This document shows, piece by piece, positions 36,644 through 43,987 of a stretch of 64,000 nt of DNA (position 1 is the first letter of the stretch; every line of letters begins with the position of its first letter). Under the pieces are notes generated by a model. The model was not told where the DNA came from. It did no database searches and saw only the letters and a list, made by a program, of their open reading frames with translations. The position numbers were made by a program, and so were the translations under genes. Source of the stretch: Oscillospiraceae bacterium (GTDB lineage Bacteria; Bacillota; Clostridia; Oscillospirales; Oscillospiraceae); the NCBI GenBank assembly GCA_902779945.1, contig CACZDN010000008.1, positions 169,594-233,593 on the forward strand, given 5' to 3'.

Positions 36644-38194
36644 TTATTCCTCTTTCTCGCGTCCGTTGATCGTGAAGAACGCAAATCCAGCAAGCGCCGC
36701 GAAGGAAAGGGCGTACCACAGGATATCCGGTCCGCCGAAGAAGCCGATCATCTGTCCCGCCAGCACGAAGGCCATCACTACAGGCGCGACATAGCGGATG
36801 CAGAGGGTGTAGAACTTTGCAAAGAAGGAGGAGTGGTTGCCGTGGCCCACCTCGTCGAGGATGAGCTTCGGGCTGCGCTCCCAGCCGATCATCAGGGCCA
36901 TCAGCATGGCGCCGAGCGGCATGGCGATGCCCTCGGACCAGCAGTCCATGAAGTCGAGCCAGTCGGCGATGAAGTCCGGCACGCTCCCCTGGATGCCCAG
37001 CAGGGCCGCCGGGTGGATGTGGTTGGAGCCGAGCCCGTCCACCGCCACGATGAGCGCCGCCGCCGTGATCAGGATCGAGACGTTGATGGTGATCTTCTTG
37101 CGGTTGTCGCCCTTGCCCGCCTGGAGGTCCTTGTCGATCCAGTGCGCGCCGATCGCCTCCATCAGGGAAATCGCAGAGGAGATGGCCGCCAGCAGCACAA
37201 GCAGGTAGAAGATCAGGCCGAAGAGCGGGCCTGCATGGCCCATGTGGGAGAACACGTCCTGCAGCGTGACGAACAGGAGCTTCGGGCCGTTCAGCGCGAT
37301 CTCATTGACCGGGATGCCGTTGTTGATGCCGTTGGCCACCGCCGCGGGGATGACGGCGATGCCCGCCATAATGGCGATCACGGTGTCCGCAAAGACGATC
37401 GTGATGGAGTTGTTGACCAGGTTCTCCTCCCTCCCAAGGTAGGAGCCGTAGGTCAGGATCGCGCCCATCGCCAGCGACAGCGAGAAGAACATCTGCCCGC
37501 CCGCCGTGCCGAGAACGGAGATGAGATCCGGCGCCTGGTCGATGAAGCCGCCCTTGATGGCGTAGCCGGGCACGAACATGAATTTCAGGCCCTCCGCGGC
37601 GTTCGGCAGCGTGAGCGAGCGCACGATGACCACGACCAGCATTGCCGCCAGCGCGGGCATGCCGATCTTGTTGAAGCGTTCAATGCCGCCCGACACGCCG
37701 CCCATCACGATCACCATGCAGATGAGCATGAACAGCAGCGTGAAGAAGAAGCAGCCGAAGGGGTTTGCGAGCATGGCGCTGAAGGTGGCCGCGCCGGTGA
37801 TCTGCTGACCGTAAATATTGCTCAGATCAAAGCTCAGCTCCGCCAGGTTCAGGGACATGTACTGCAGCACGTAGCCGCCCAGCACCGCATAAAAGGTCAT
37901 GACCAGAAACGGCGCCGCGATCGCAAGCCAGCCGATCCACTTATACTTCTTCGACACGGCCTGATAGGCGTCGATGGGGCTCATCCGCGTCATTCTGCCG
38001 AGGGCGAGCTCGCTCACCATGATGATCAGACCCACGAAGACCGCCAGCAGAAGATACACGAGCAGGAAGGTAAAGCCCCCGCTCCTGCCCATCTTGTACG
38101 GGAAACCCCAGATGTTTCCCAGACCGACGGCCGACCCGATGGCCGCCATCAGAAAGCCGAAATTGCTTCCGAAGGAACTGCGATTGTTTTCCAT
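36644..38194 (-). CDS. Sodium-dependent NSS family symporter
   Basis: A 516-residue neurotransmitter:sodium symporter of the short bacterial type with 11-12 helices. The N-terminal signature is GFLMAAIGSAVGLGNIWGFPY, with the unwound TM1 region, and TM6/TM8 residues are in GQMFFSLSLAMGAILTYGSY. Related proteins (TnaT, MhsT) import amino acids such as tryptophan with Na+. The ATG at 38194 has AAGGAGA 7 bp upstream; the frame extends further but without support. Confidence 0.92.
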   Translation of the reverse strand: MENNRSSFGSNFGFLMAAIGSAVGLGNIWGFPYKMGRSGGFTFLLVYLLLAVFVGLIIMVSELALGRMTRMSPIDAYQAVSKKYKWIGWLAIAAPFLVMTFYAVLGGYVLQYMSLNLAELSFDLSNIYGQQITGAATFSAMLANPFGCFFFTLLFMLICMVIVMGGVSGGIERFNKIGMPALAAMLVVVIVRSLTLPNAAEGLKFMFVPGYAIKGGFIDQAPDLISVLGTAGGQMFFSLSLAMGAILTYGSYLGREENLVNNSITIVFADTVIAIMAGIAVIPAAVANGINNGIPVNEIALNGPKLLFVTLQDVFSHMGHAGPLFGLIFYLLVLLAAISSAISLMEAIGAHWIDKDLQAGKGDNRKKITINVSILITAAALIVAVDGLGSNHIHPAALLGIQGSVPDFIADWLDFMDCWSEGIAMPLGAMLMALMIGWERSPKLILDEVGHGNHSSFFAKFYTLCIRYVAPVVMAFVLAGQMIGFFGGPDILWYALSFAALAGFAFFTINGREKEE

Positions 38195-38241
38195 TTTTGC
38201 TCTCCTTTCATGTGTGGATACTGCCGATTGTTGCACGCTAA

Positions 38242-38270
38242 AGCATACCATGTCCGCGAGAAAATAGCAA
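38242..38270 (-). promoter_or_regulatory. Promoter of the NSS symporter gene
   Basis: Minus strand TTGCTA (38270-38265), 17-bp spacer, TATGCT (38247-38242), about 50 bp before the start codon. Confidence 0.6.
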
Positions 38271-38339
38271 CGGAAAAATCGCTTTTGTCCGCAGCCCGGA
38301 TCAAAGCGGGGCCGGGCGCGTTTTTTGCCAAATCTTTCG

Positions 38340-38580
38340 TTTTGCGGCTGGAAATCCGAAGACGGCTCTGGTATAATATTAAGGTGCCTGAATCAAAACG
38401 CAGCATTTCTCCGGCACATCCGTAACGATTGAATTGCCGTTTCGATCGCCCCCTTGACGGGGCAAGCGCGAAACATGGCAAAATTGCGCCCCAACAGATT
38501 CAAGAATGTATTGCGGGAGCAATAGTTCCGCTTGCGGGCGGCGCGCCGCGTGCCAAGCGATCATGGAAGGAGAATGGACC
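38340..38580 (+). promoter_or_regulatory. Promoter and long leader of the VOC gene
   Basis: TATAAT at 38372-38377 is a good -10 without a clear -35. Transcription from it would give a leader of nearly 200 nt before the VOC start codon, containing short stems such as GCCCC/GGGGC around 38449-38463. I cannot match it to a known riboswitch. The rest of the gap 38195-38580 holds no gene. Confidence 0.45.
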
Positions 38581-38958
38581 ATGAAAATCACAAGCTTCAA
38601 CCCGATCGTCGTCGTCGAAGACGCGCAGGAGGCTGTCGCGCTGTTCGAGGAGCTGGGCTTTCAGAGACGCCATACCAAGCAGGGGATCGAGACCGTCGAC
38701 CGGGACAACACGGTTGTCCGCATGAAGGACAAGAGCGGCTTTCGCCTGGACATCACACAGGCCAAACCCCTGCCGCCGGAGAGGACGGCCGTCAGGATCA
38801 ATGTGGATGACTTTGACGAGGCGTACGAGCTGCTGATTTCCCGCGGCTTTACGAACATCGAGGAGGACCAGATCTTCTGCACCACATCCTCCATCTTCGC
38901 GCTGATGAAGGCCCCGACAGGCTTTCTGATCAACCTCTGCCAGCATGTGAAAACCTGA
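38581..38958 (+). CDS. VOC superfamily protein
   Basis: A 125-residue protein with the beta-alpha-beta-beta-beta pattern of VOC modules (ITSFNPIVVVEDAQEAVALFEELGF, then VRINVDDFDEAYELLISRGF). The usual metal-binding His/Glu set is not obvious, so it may bind a ligand without glyoxalase activity. AAGGAG lies 11 bp before the ATG. A strong terminator follows directly. Confidence 0.75.
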   Translation: MKITSFNPIVVVEDAQEAVALFEELGFQRRHTKQGIETVDRDNTVVRMKDKSGFRLDITQAKPLPPERTAVRINVDDFDEAYELLISRGFTNIEEDQIFCTTSSIFALMKAPTGFLINLCQHVKT

Positions 38959-38969
38959 ACCCGGGTATG

Positions 38970-39005
38970 ATCGCCGCCCCGGTCCGTTTGGACCGGGGCG
39001 GCGAT
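38970..39005. terminator. Bidirectional terminator
   Basis: Perfect 16-bp arms (38970-38985 and 38990-39005) with a GTTT loop, between the VOC gene and the convergent S41-like gene. Confidence 0.85.
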
Positions 39006-39010
39006 TTGAA

Positions 39011-40747
39011 TCAGAAGAGTTCGTTGATATAATCCGTCAGCGCCTGGCGGTCGTAGTAGCTGGCCAGATCGTCGATGTAGCAGTCCGGCTCCACGCCCTG
39101 GTCGATGTCGTAGAAGGAGCCGTTTTTCAGGAAGGACATGCGGTAGGAGCCGGAAATCTGGAACATGGTGCCGTAGGCGGTCGTAAGCGGCTGCACCGTG
39201 CAGCTGCCGCCGCCGGAGGTCTTGCCGAGCAGCGTGACCCGCTGTGAGGACTTGAGCGCCGCGGGCACGAGATTGCCGCAGGAGAAGCTCAGCGGCGAGA
39301 TCAGGCAGTACAGATGCTTACCGCGCACGGTGTCGAGATCGTCAAATTCGTGGTCGAGATTCAGGTCGACCTGGTAGACGGAATTGGACAGCGCGCCGGT
39401 GAAGGTGTTCTTGACGCTGAAGGAGGCCTCGCCCAGATACCAGGCCAGCACCGCCGCCGCCGCGTCGACCGCGCCGCCGCCGTTCACGCTCAGGTCCAGC
39501 ACCACGTTTTCGATGGGGCTGTCCTCGCGGTTGATGCGGCTGTTGGCGTAGATCAGCAGGCCGACGGTATCGTCCGGCAGATCCTCCATGCTCGCGGCGG
39601 CGTAGAAGGCGGCGCTGTAGTAGTCGGAATCAAAGGAGTCGAAGGTCACATAAGCGGTGTTGCCCACCTCCTCATAGCCGGGTACGCCGTCCGGGTAATA
39701 CAGACTGCGGGCCGCCTCGTAATCCAGAAGGTGGTCATCGTACTTCCGGTCCGCCGCGCCGCCGAGCTCCGGCACGTCGATCCCTTCGCAGAGACAGGAG
39801 ATGCCGTTGAAGCAGGAGTGCAGGTCATCCAGATAGTAGGAGATCAGGTGGTAGAGCGCGGTGTCCGCATCCTCGGGGTCGCGGCTCAGCAGCGGCTCGT
39901 CAAAGCCGATCTGCCAGAAGAGCTGTGAGAAGTTTGTGATGTCATGGGTCTCCTTGAGCCCGTAGATGGAGTCCAGCAGCAGACAAAGCTCGTCGTAACT
40001 GTACTCCGCCAGGGCCTCGCTGCGCTGGCGGGAGGGGACGTCGTAATAATAGTCGCCCATCGCGGTGCGCTCGCCGTCCGCATCGAAGAAATAGCGGTCG
40101 CCGCCGAGCATAAGGGCCCTGCCGTTGAACACGAAGCTCTCATTCATCGGCACGGAGATCAGAAAATCGTTCAGCGTCTGGAAGGGGACGTAGTACTTTC
40201 CGTCCTGCCAGAGCATCGGGATGTGGTAGGCGTTCAGGTCCAGGGTGATCACGTCGCCGTAGCGGTCGAAGGACGCGCTCAGGTTGCGCCGGTAGAGCTG
40301 AGACGTGCCTTCCGCGTCAAAGTCGGACTCGGACACAAGGTCTATGAGCGTGGAGTCCGTGGACCCGTGGATGAAGGCGTCGTAGTCGCTGAATACGATG
40401 GTCCCGTTCTGAAAGTCAAAGTCAGCTGTGTAGCCGTTTTCCCGTTTGAAGCGAAACACGCTGCCCTTGCGGATGCAGCGCAGCGAATAGCCTTCGTCGC
40501 CCAGGTACTCCTGATTCATGATGATCAGCAGATGCGCAAAGTCCGAGAGCTCCGTATACGGCATATCCTGCGCGCCGTTTACGAAGTAGAGCGGGTAATC
40601 CTCCTCGAGGTAGGTGTCCAGGTCGCCGAAGTAGACGGTGTATTCCTTCTTCTCGACCGAAGGCGTTTCCGAATCTGCAAACGCGGCCGGCGCGAGCGCC
40701 TGGCAGAGGATCAGTGCGGCGATCAGAATGGCAAGCAATTTCTTCAT
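39011..40747 (-). CDS. Secreted S41-like peptidase domain protein
   Basis: A 578-residue protein with a Sec signal peptide (KKLLAILIAALILCQALAPA) starting at the ATG at 40747 (AGGAGG just upstream); the frame extends another 93 codons without support. The middle is unassigned and rich in Tyr/Asp. The C-terminal third resembles S41 (tail-specific) peptidases: VVLDLSVNGGGAVDAAAAVL, SPLSFSCGNLVPAALK (candidate catalytic Ser) and VTLLGKTSGGGSC (candidate Lys). No PDZ domain is evident. It is divergent from the MATE gene. Confidence 0.78.
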   Translation of the reverse strand: MKKLLAILIAALILCQALAPAAFADSETPSVEKKEYTVYFGDLDTYLEEDYPLYFVNGAQDMPYTELSDFAHLLIIMNQEYLGDEGYSLRCIRKGSVFRFKRENGYTADFDFQNGTIVFSDYDAFIHGSTDSTLIDLVSESDFDAEGTSQLYRRNLSASFDRYGDVITLDLNAYHIPMLWQDGKYYVPFQTLNDFLISVPMNESFVFNGRALMLGGDRYFFDADGERTAMGDYYYDVPSRQRSEALAEYSYDELCLLLDSIYGLKETHDITNFSQLFWQIGFDEPLLSRDPEDADTALYHLISYYLDDLHSCFNGISCLCEGIDVPELGGAADRKYDDHLLDYEAARSLYYPDGVPGYEEVGNTAYVTFDSFDSDYYSAAFYAAASMEDLPDDTVGLLIYANSRINREDSPIENVVLDLSVNGGGAVDAAAAVLAWYLGEASFSVKNTFTGALSNSVYQVDLNLDHEFDDLDTVRGKHLYCLISPLSFSCGNLVPAALKSSQRVTLLGKTSGGGSCTVQPLTTAYGTMFQISGSYRMSFLKNGSFYDIDQGVEPDCYIDDLASYYDRQALTDYINELF

Positions 40748-40846
40748 GGTGTCCTCCTGAATCATATGATATTTTCTATTATAAAGCAAGCGGAGGCGCT
40801 TGGCAATCCGGGAATTGCGGAAAAGCCGTTGCCTATCCGGGGGCGC

Positions 40847-41043
40847 GTGTGGTATAATTACCCAGTAAATCCCCATGCGGGAAGCCTCGCCACAAAAAAT
40901 AAAAACGGATTCACGGAGATTTACATGTGCATGAAATCCGGTTGCCGCGTGAGCGGCGAGGATTTCGCACACTTTTAAAATTCTATAAAAGCGTCGGCTT
41001 TTATAGGAAATCGAAATGGACAACATACAATGGAGATACAGAA
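40847..41043 (+). promoter_or_regulatory. Promoter and structured leader of the MATE-ATPase gene
   Basis: A TATAAT at 40852-40857 would give a leader of about 180 nt. CCTCGCC (40885-40891) can pair with GGCGAGG (40955-40961), but the latter overlaps a competing hairpin GCCGC/GCGGC (40944-40948, 40953-40957). CGGATT (40906-40911) can pair with AATCCG (40935-40940). A perfect 10-bp palindrome CTATAAAAGC/GCTTTTATAG stands at 40983-41006, without a T run. Either an RNA switch or a repressor operator is possible; no known class was recognised. Confidence 0.45.
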
Positions 41044-42798
41044 ATGATTCGCAGACTGTTCAGACAGATGATGCTCACCCAGATCGTCTCCGCCATGACG
41101 GTGACGCTGTGTATGCTGATCGACAGCGCCGTGATCGCCCGCCACCTCGGCGTGAACGCCGTGGCGGCCTACGGCTTTGCGGCCCCGGTGGTGCTCGCCT
41201 TCGCCGCGCCCGGCGCGATGATCTCCGCCGGCGTGCAGGTGGTGTGCGGCAGGGCCATGGGCAGCGGCGACCGAGAGGGCACGGACGCCTGCTTCACCCT
41301 CGCCCTCACGCTGTCGCTGGCGATCGCGGCGGTCGGCACAGCGCTGGTGCTGTGCTTCTCGGGGCCGCTGTGCACCCTGCTCGGCGCGGGCGTGCCCGGG
41401 TCCGGCGATCCCGCCTACATCCTCACAAAGCGTTATCTGACCGGCATGATCCTCGGCGTGCCGGCGTTTCTGCCGGTGCAGATCCTGGTGCCCTTCATGC
41501 AGATGGCCGGCAGGCGCAGGCGTCTCGTGGTCGCGGTGCTGCTCATGACGGCGAGCGACGTGGCCTTCGACCTTTTGAACGTCTATGTCTTTCACGGCGG
41601 GATGTTCGGCATGGGCGCCGCGTCCACGCTGAGCTATTACATCGCGCTTGTCACGGGCGGCGCGTACTTCCTGCGCAGGGACTGCCTCTTTCACTTTCGC
41701 CGCAGGGGCCTGCGCGCCGACGTGCTGCGGCCCATCCTGAAGGAGGGCGTGCCCACCGTCGTCAACCAGCTCAGTCTGGTGCTGCTGGTGCTGTTTTTGA
41801 ACCACACCCTCAGCCGCATCGGGGGTAATATGGCCGTGGCGGCCTACTCCGTGATCTCCACCCTCAGCAATCTCTGCTATGCCTTCGGCTCCGGCATCGG
41901 CTCCGTCGCGCTGATGCTGGCCGCCGTCTTCTATACGGACGAGGACCGCGCCTCCCTGCACGCGCTCACAGCCGTCGCCTGCCGCAGCGCCGTCGTCGTT
42001 CTGAGCGCGGTGACGCTCGCCGTGCTGCTCGGGGCAAGGCCCGTGGTCGGGGTGTTTCTCGCGGACAAGACGAAAACCATGGCGCTGGCCGTGCGGGGAC
42101 TGCGGCTCTTCGCGCTCTGCCTCGTGCCCAGCGCGCTGAACACGACGCTCAAGTTCTTCTACCAGGGGACGGGGAGGGTGCGGCTGATGGAGCTGATCTC
42201 CGTGCTCCAGAACTTCGCGCTGCCCGCGCTGGCGGCGCTCGCCCTCGGGCCGCTGTTTGCCGTGACGGGCGTCTGGCTCTGCTTTTTGTGCGGAGAGGGG
42301 GCGACGCTGCTGCTCATCTGCCTCTATGTCTGGCACAAAAATGCCCGCGTCAGCATCGACGCGGAGAGCTTCGCCCTGCTCCCGCCCGGCTTCGGCGCGG
42401 ATGCGGACGACTGCTATCTCTGCAGCGTACAGAGCATCCCGGACGCGGCTGCCGCCTCGGAGGGCGCCATGGCCTTCTGCCGCGCCCACGGCCGCGACGG
42501 GAGGATGAGCGCGCTCGTCGCCCTCTGCATCGAGGAGATCACGGTCAACATCATCCGCTACGGCTTCGGAATGGACAGCCGCCGCCACAATATCGACGTG
42601 CGCCTGATCCTGCGGGAAGGGGAGAGCCTCATCCGCATCCGCGACGACTGCGCAAACTTCGACCCCGTCCACTATCTCGAACTGCACAGGCAGGACAATC
42701 CCGGCGCGCACCTCGGCATCCGCATGGTCATGGCGGCCGCCAGGGATGCGTCCTATCTCAACAGCTACGGTCTGAACAACCTGACCCTCCGGCTGTAG
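41044..42798 (+). CDS. MATE efflux transporter fused to a GHKL ATPase domain
   Basis: A 584-residue protein. Residues about 1-430 are a twelve-helix MATE exporter (MMLTQIVSAMTVTLCMLIDS at the start). After a linker, residues about 455-584 are an RsbW/SpoIIAB-like ATPase domain: N box in CIEEITVNIIRYG (about 496), G1 in RDDCANFDP (about 535) and a glycine-rich GAHLGIRMVMAA (about 556). ATPase domains of this kind in stand-alone proteins bind anti-sigma partners or phosphorylate SpoIIAA-like proteins. The fusion suggests that transport is coupled to such signalling. The start ATG at 41044 has GGAGA upstream. Confidence 0.85.
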   Translation: MIRRLFRQMMLTQIVSAMTVTLCMLIDSAVIARHLGVNAVAAYGFAAPVVLAFAAPGAMISAGVQVVCGRAMGSGDREGTDACFTLALTLSLAIAAVGTALVLCFSGPLCTLLGAGVPGSGDPAYILTKRYLTGMILGVPAFLPVQILVPFMQMAGRRRRLVVAVLLMTASDVAFDLLNVYVFHGGMFGMGAASTLSYYIALVTGGAYFLRRDCLFHFRRRGLRADVLRPILKEGVPTVVNQLSLVLLVLFLNHTLSRIGGNMAVAAYSVISTLSNLCYAFGSGIGSVALMLAAVFYTDEDRASLHALTAVACRSAVVVLSAVTLAVLLGARPVVGVFLADKTKTMALAVRGLRLFALCLVPSALNTTLKFFYQGTGRVRLMELISVLQNFALPALAALALGPLFAVTGVWLCFLCGEGATLLLICLYVWHKNARVSIDAESFALLPPGFGADADDCYLCSVQSIPDAAAASEGAMAFCRAHGRDGRMSALVALCIEEITVNIIRYGFGMDSRRHNIDVRLILREGESLIRIRDDCANFDPVHYLELHRQDNPGAHLGIRMVMAAARDASYLNSYGLNNLTLRL

Positions 42799-42921
42799 GC
42801 GGCGGGCCGCCATCGTACAAGGGGGCCGGGGAGAAGCCCGCTGATCGCCGTATTCAAGGGGAGGGGCCTGCGCCCCTCCCCTTGAATGTCTGTTTTTCTC
42901 TGCTGCGGGCCGCCTGCACGT

Positions 42922-43578
42922 TCAACGCCGCAGGTACTCCGACGAGACCGGAAACTCAAAATACGTGTCGGGGTAGGGCTCGTTTTGCAGGGAGAAGTGC
43001 CACCACTCGCAGAAGATGGGCGCAAAGCCGCTGCGGAGCATGGCGCGGCGCAGCAGCATCCGGTTGTCGTACTGCTCCTGCGTGATCCCCCGGTAGTCCG
43101 GATGGGACGCCTCGCTGAACAGGTCGAAGGGGCTGCCCATGTCGAGCTCTCTGCCCGTGCGCATGTCCAGCAGCGTGAGATCGACAGCGCTGCCGCGACT
43201 GTGGCTGGACTGCCTCGCGATGTAGCCCCGCGAAAAGAGCTCCTGCTTCGGCAGCTCCGGGTAGAAATAGGGCTTCATACGCACGTCCTGATCCTCGATG
43301 CCCCAGAGCACGAAGTGCTTGACCGCACAGGCGGGGCGGTAGGCGTCGAAGACCTTGAGCCGGTAGCCCTGAACAAGCAGCTCGCTGCTGACGACCTTGA
43401 GCGCCCGCGCCGCCTCGATCGTGAGCAGGGCGCAGGGCTCCTCGTACCCGTCGATCCGGTCGCCGATAAAATTGTAGGTGGAATAATAGCGGATCTCCTG
43501 TACAATCTGCGGCACGTAATCCGCCAGCAGGACGAAGCCGGAAGGGTCCATGGCTTCACTCGTATAATTTCTGCGCAT
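42922..43578 (-). CDS. VanX-like D-Ala-D-Ala dipeptidase (M15D)
   Basis: A 218-residue M15D peptidase: YSTYNFIGDRIDGY, FDAYRPACAVKHF, QSSHSRGSAVDLTL (SxHxxGxAxD zinc site) and CEWWHFSL (catalytic Glu and third His). VanX and DdpX hydrolyse D-Ala-D-Ala; here there are no vanHA or regulator genes, so a role in peptidoglycan turnover is more likely than glycopeptide resistance. The ATG at 43578 has GGGAGG upstream. Confidence 0.9.
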   Translation of the reverse strand: MRRNYTSEAMDPSGFVLLADYVPQIVQEIRYYSTYNFIGDRIDGYEEPCALLTIEAARALKVVSSELLVQGYRLKVFDAYRPACAVKHFVLWGIEDQDVRMKPYFYPELPKQELFSRGYIARQSSHSRGSAVDLTLLDMRTGRELDMGSPFDLFSEASHPDYRGITQEQYDNRMLLRRAMLRSGFAPIFCEWWHFSLQNEPYPDTYFEFPVSSEYLRR

Positions 43579-43632
43579 TGTCGTTCCTCCCTCGCGTGAT
43601 AATAACATCATATCAGAAGCCGAGGAAAAAAG

Positions 43633-43676
43633 CCACAAAAAATCCCCGGAGCGCCGTTTTTGACGCTCCGGGGATT
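43633..43676 (-). terminator. Terminator of the GG-leader LysM gene at 43690
   Basis: Arms AATCCCCGGAGCG (43641-43653) and CGCTCCGGGGATT (43664-43676) form a perfect stem. On the minus strand it is followed by a run of T residues. It lies 14 bp after the stop codon. Confidence 0.9.
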
Positions 43677-43689
43677 ATGCCTGCCGGGA

Positions 43690-43896
43690 TCAGTAGTAGA
43701 TATCGAGCGTTTTGCCGATGGGAATGGGAGAGTTCTCGGGGAGATTGTTCCACGCCCTGATCTGTGCCGCTGTGACATGGAATTCCGTCTCGAGCTTGGT
43801 CCAGCTGTCGCCGGACTTGGGGGTGTAGGGAAGAATCGTGCCGCCGGTCACCTGATCGAGGGACTCGTCACTCAGAGCCGCTTTATTCATAGCCAT
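43690..43896 (-). CDS. Double-glycine leader LysM protein A
   Basis: A 68-residue protein. Residues 8-19 are LSDESLDQVTGG, a double-glycine leader; residues about 22-68 form a single LysM domain (SGDSWTKLETEFHVTAAQIR, then PIPIGKTLDIYY), which binds GlcNAc-containing peptidoglycan. It has no Sec signal, so export by a C39-peptidase ABC transporter with cleavage after Gly19 is inferred. GGAGG lies 9 bp before the ATG. It has its own SARP-type promoter and terminator, so it is a single-gene unit. See also 47569 and 49319. Confidence 0.85.
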   Translation of the reverse strand: MAMNKAALSDESLDQVTGGTILPYTPKSGDSWTKLETEFHVTAAQIRAWNNLPENSPIPIGKTLDIYY

Positions 43897-43943
43897 TTTT
43901 CAGTACCTCCGTTTTTTGGTTTGTTTTTGTTTCCGTACACAAT

Positions 43944-43974
43944 ATAGCACAGCTTTTGTCACACAAGTGTCACA
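43944..43974 (-). promoter_or_regulatory. SARP-type direct-repeat promoter of LysM protein A
   Basis: Minus strand TGTGAC (43974-43969), N5, TGTGAC (43963-43958), N8, TGCTAT (43949-43944), with TATATT also available as a -10 just within it. The layout is identical to 2120-2150 and 49712-49742. Confidence 0.8.
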
Positions 43975-43987
43975 CCGTCGCCGCGCA

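Noticed and set aside
40847-41043. Assignment of the MATE leader to a known guanidine or other efflux-linked riboswitch
   Set aside because: I could not find the conserved loop sequences of any class; only pairing potential is visible, so it is reported as unassigned.
42922-43578. Glycopeptide resistance locus
   Set aside because: A VanX-like and a distant VanY-like gene exist, but no vanH, vanA-type ligase or vanRS is near. Such peptidases are common in wall turnover.
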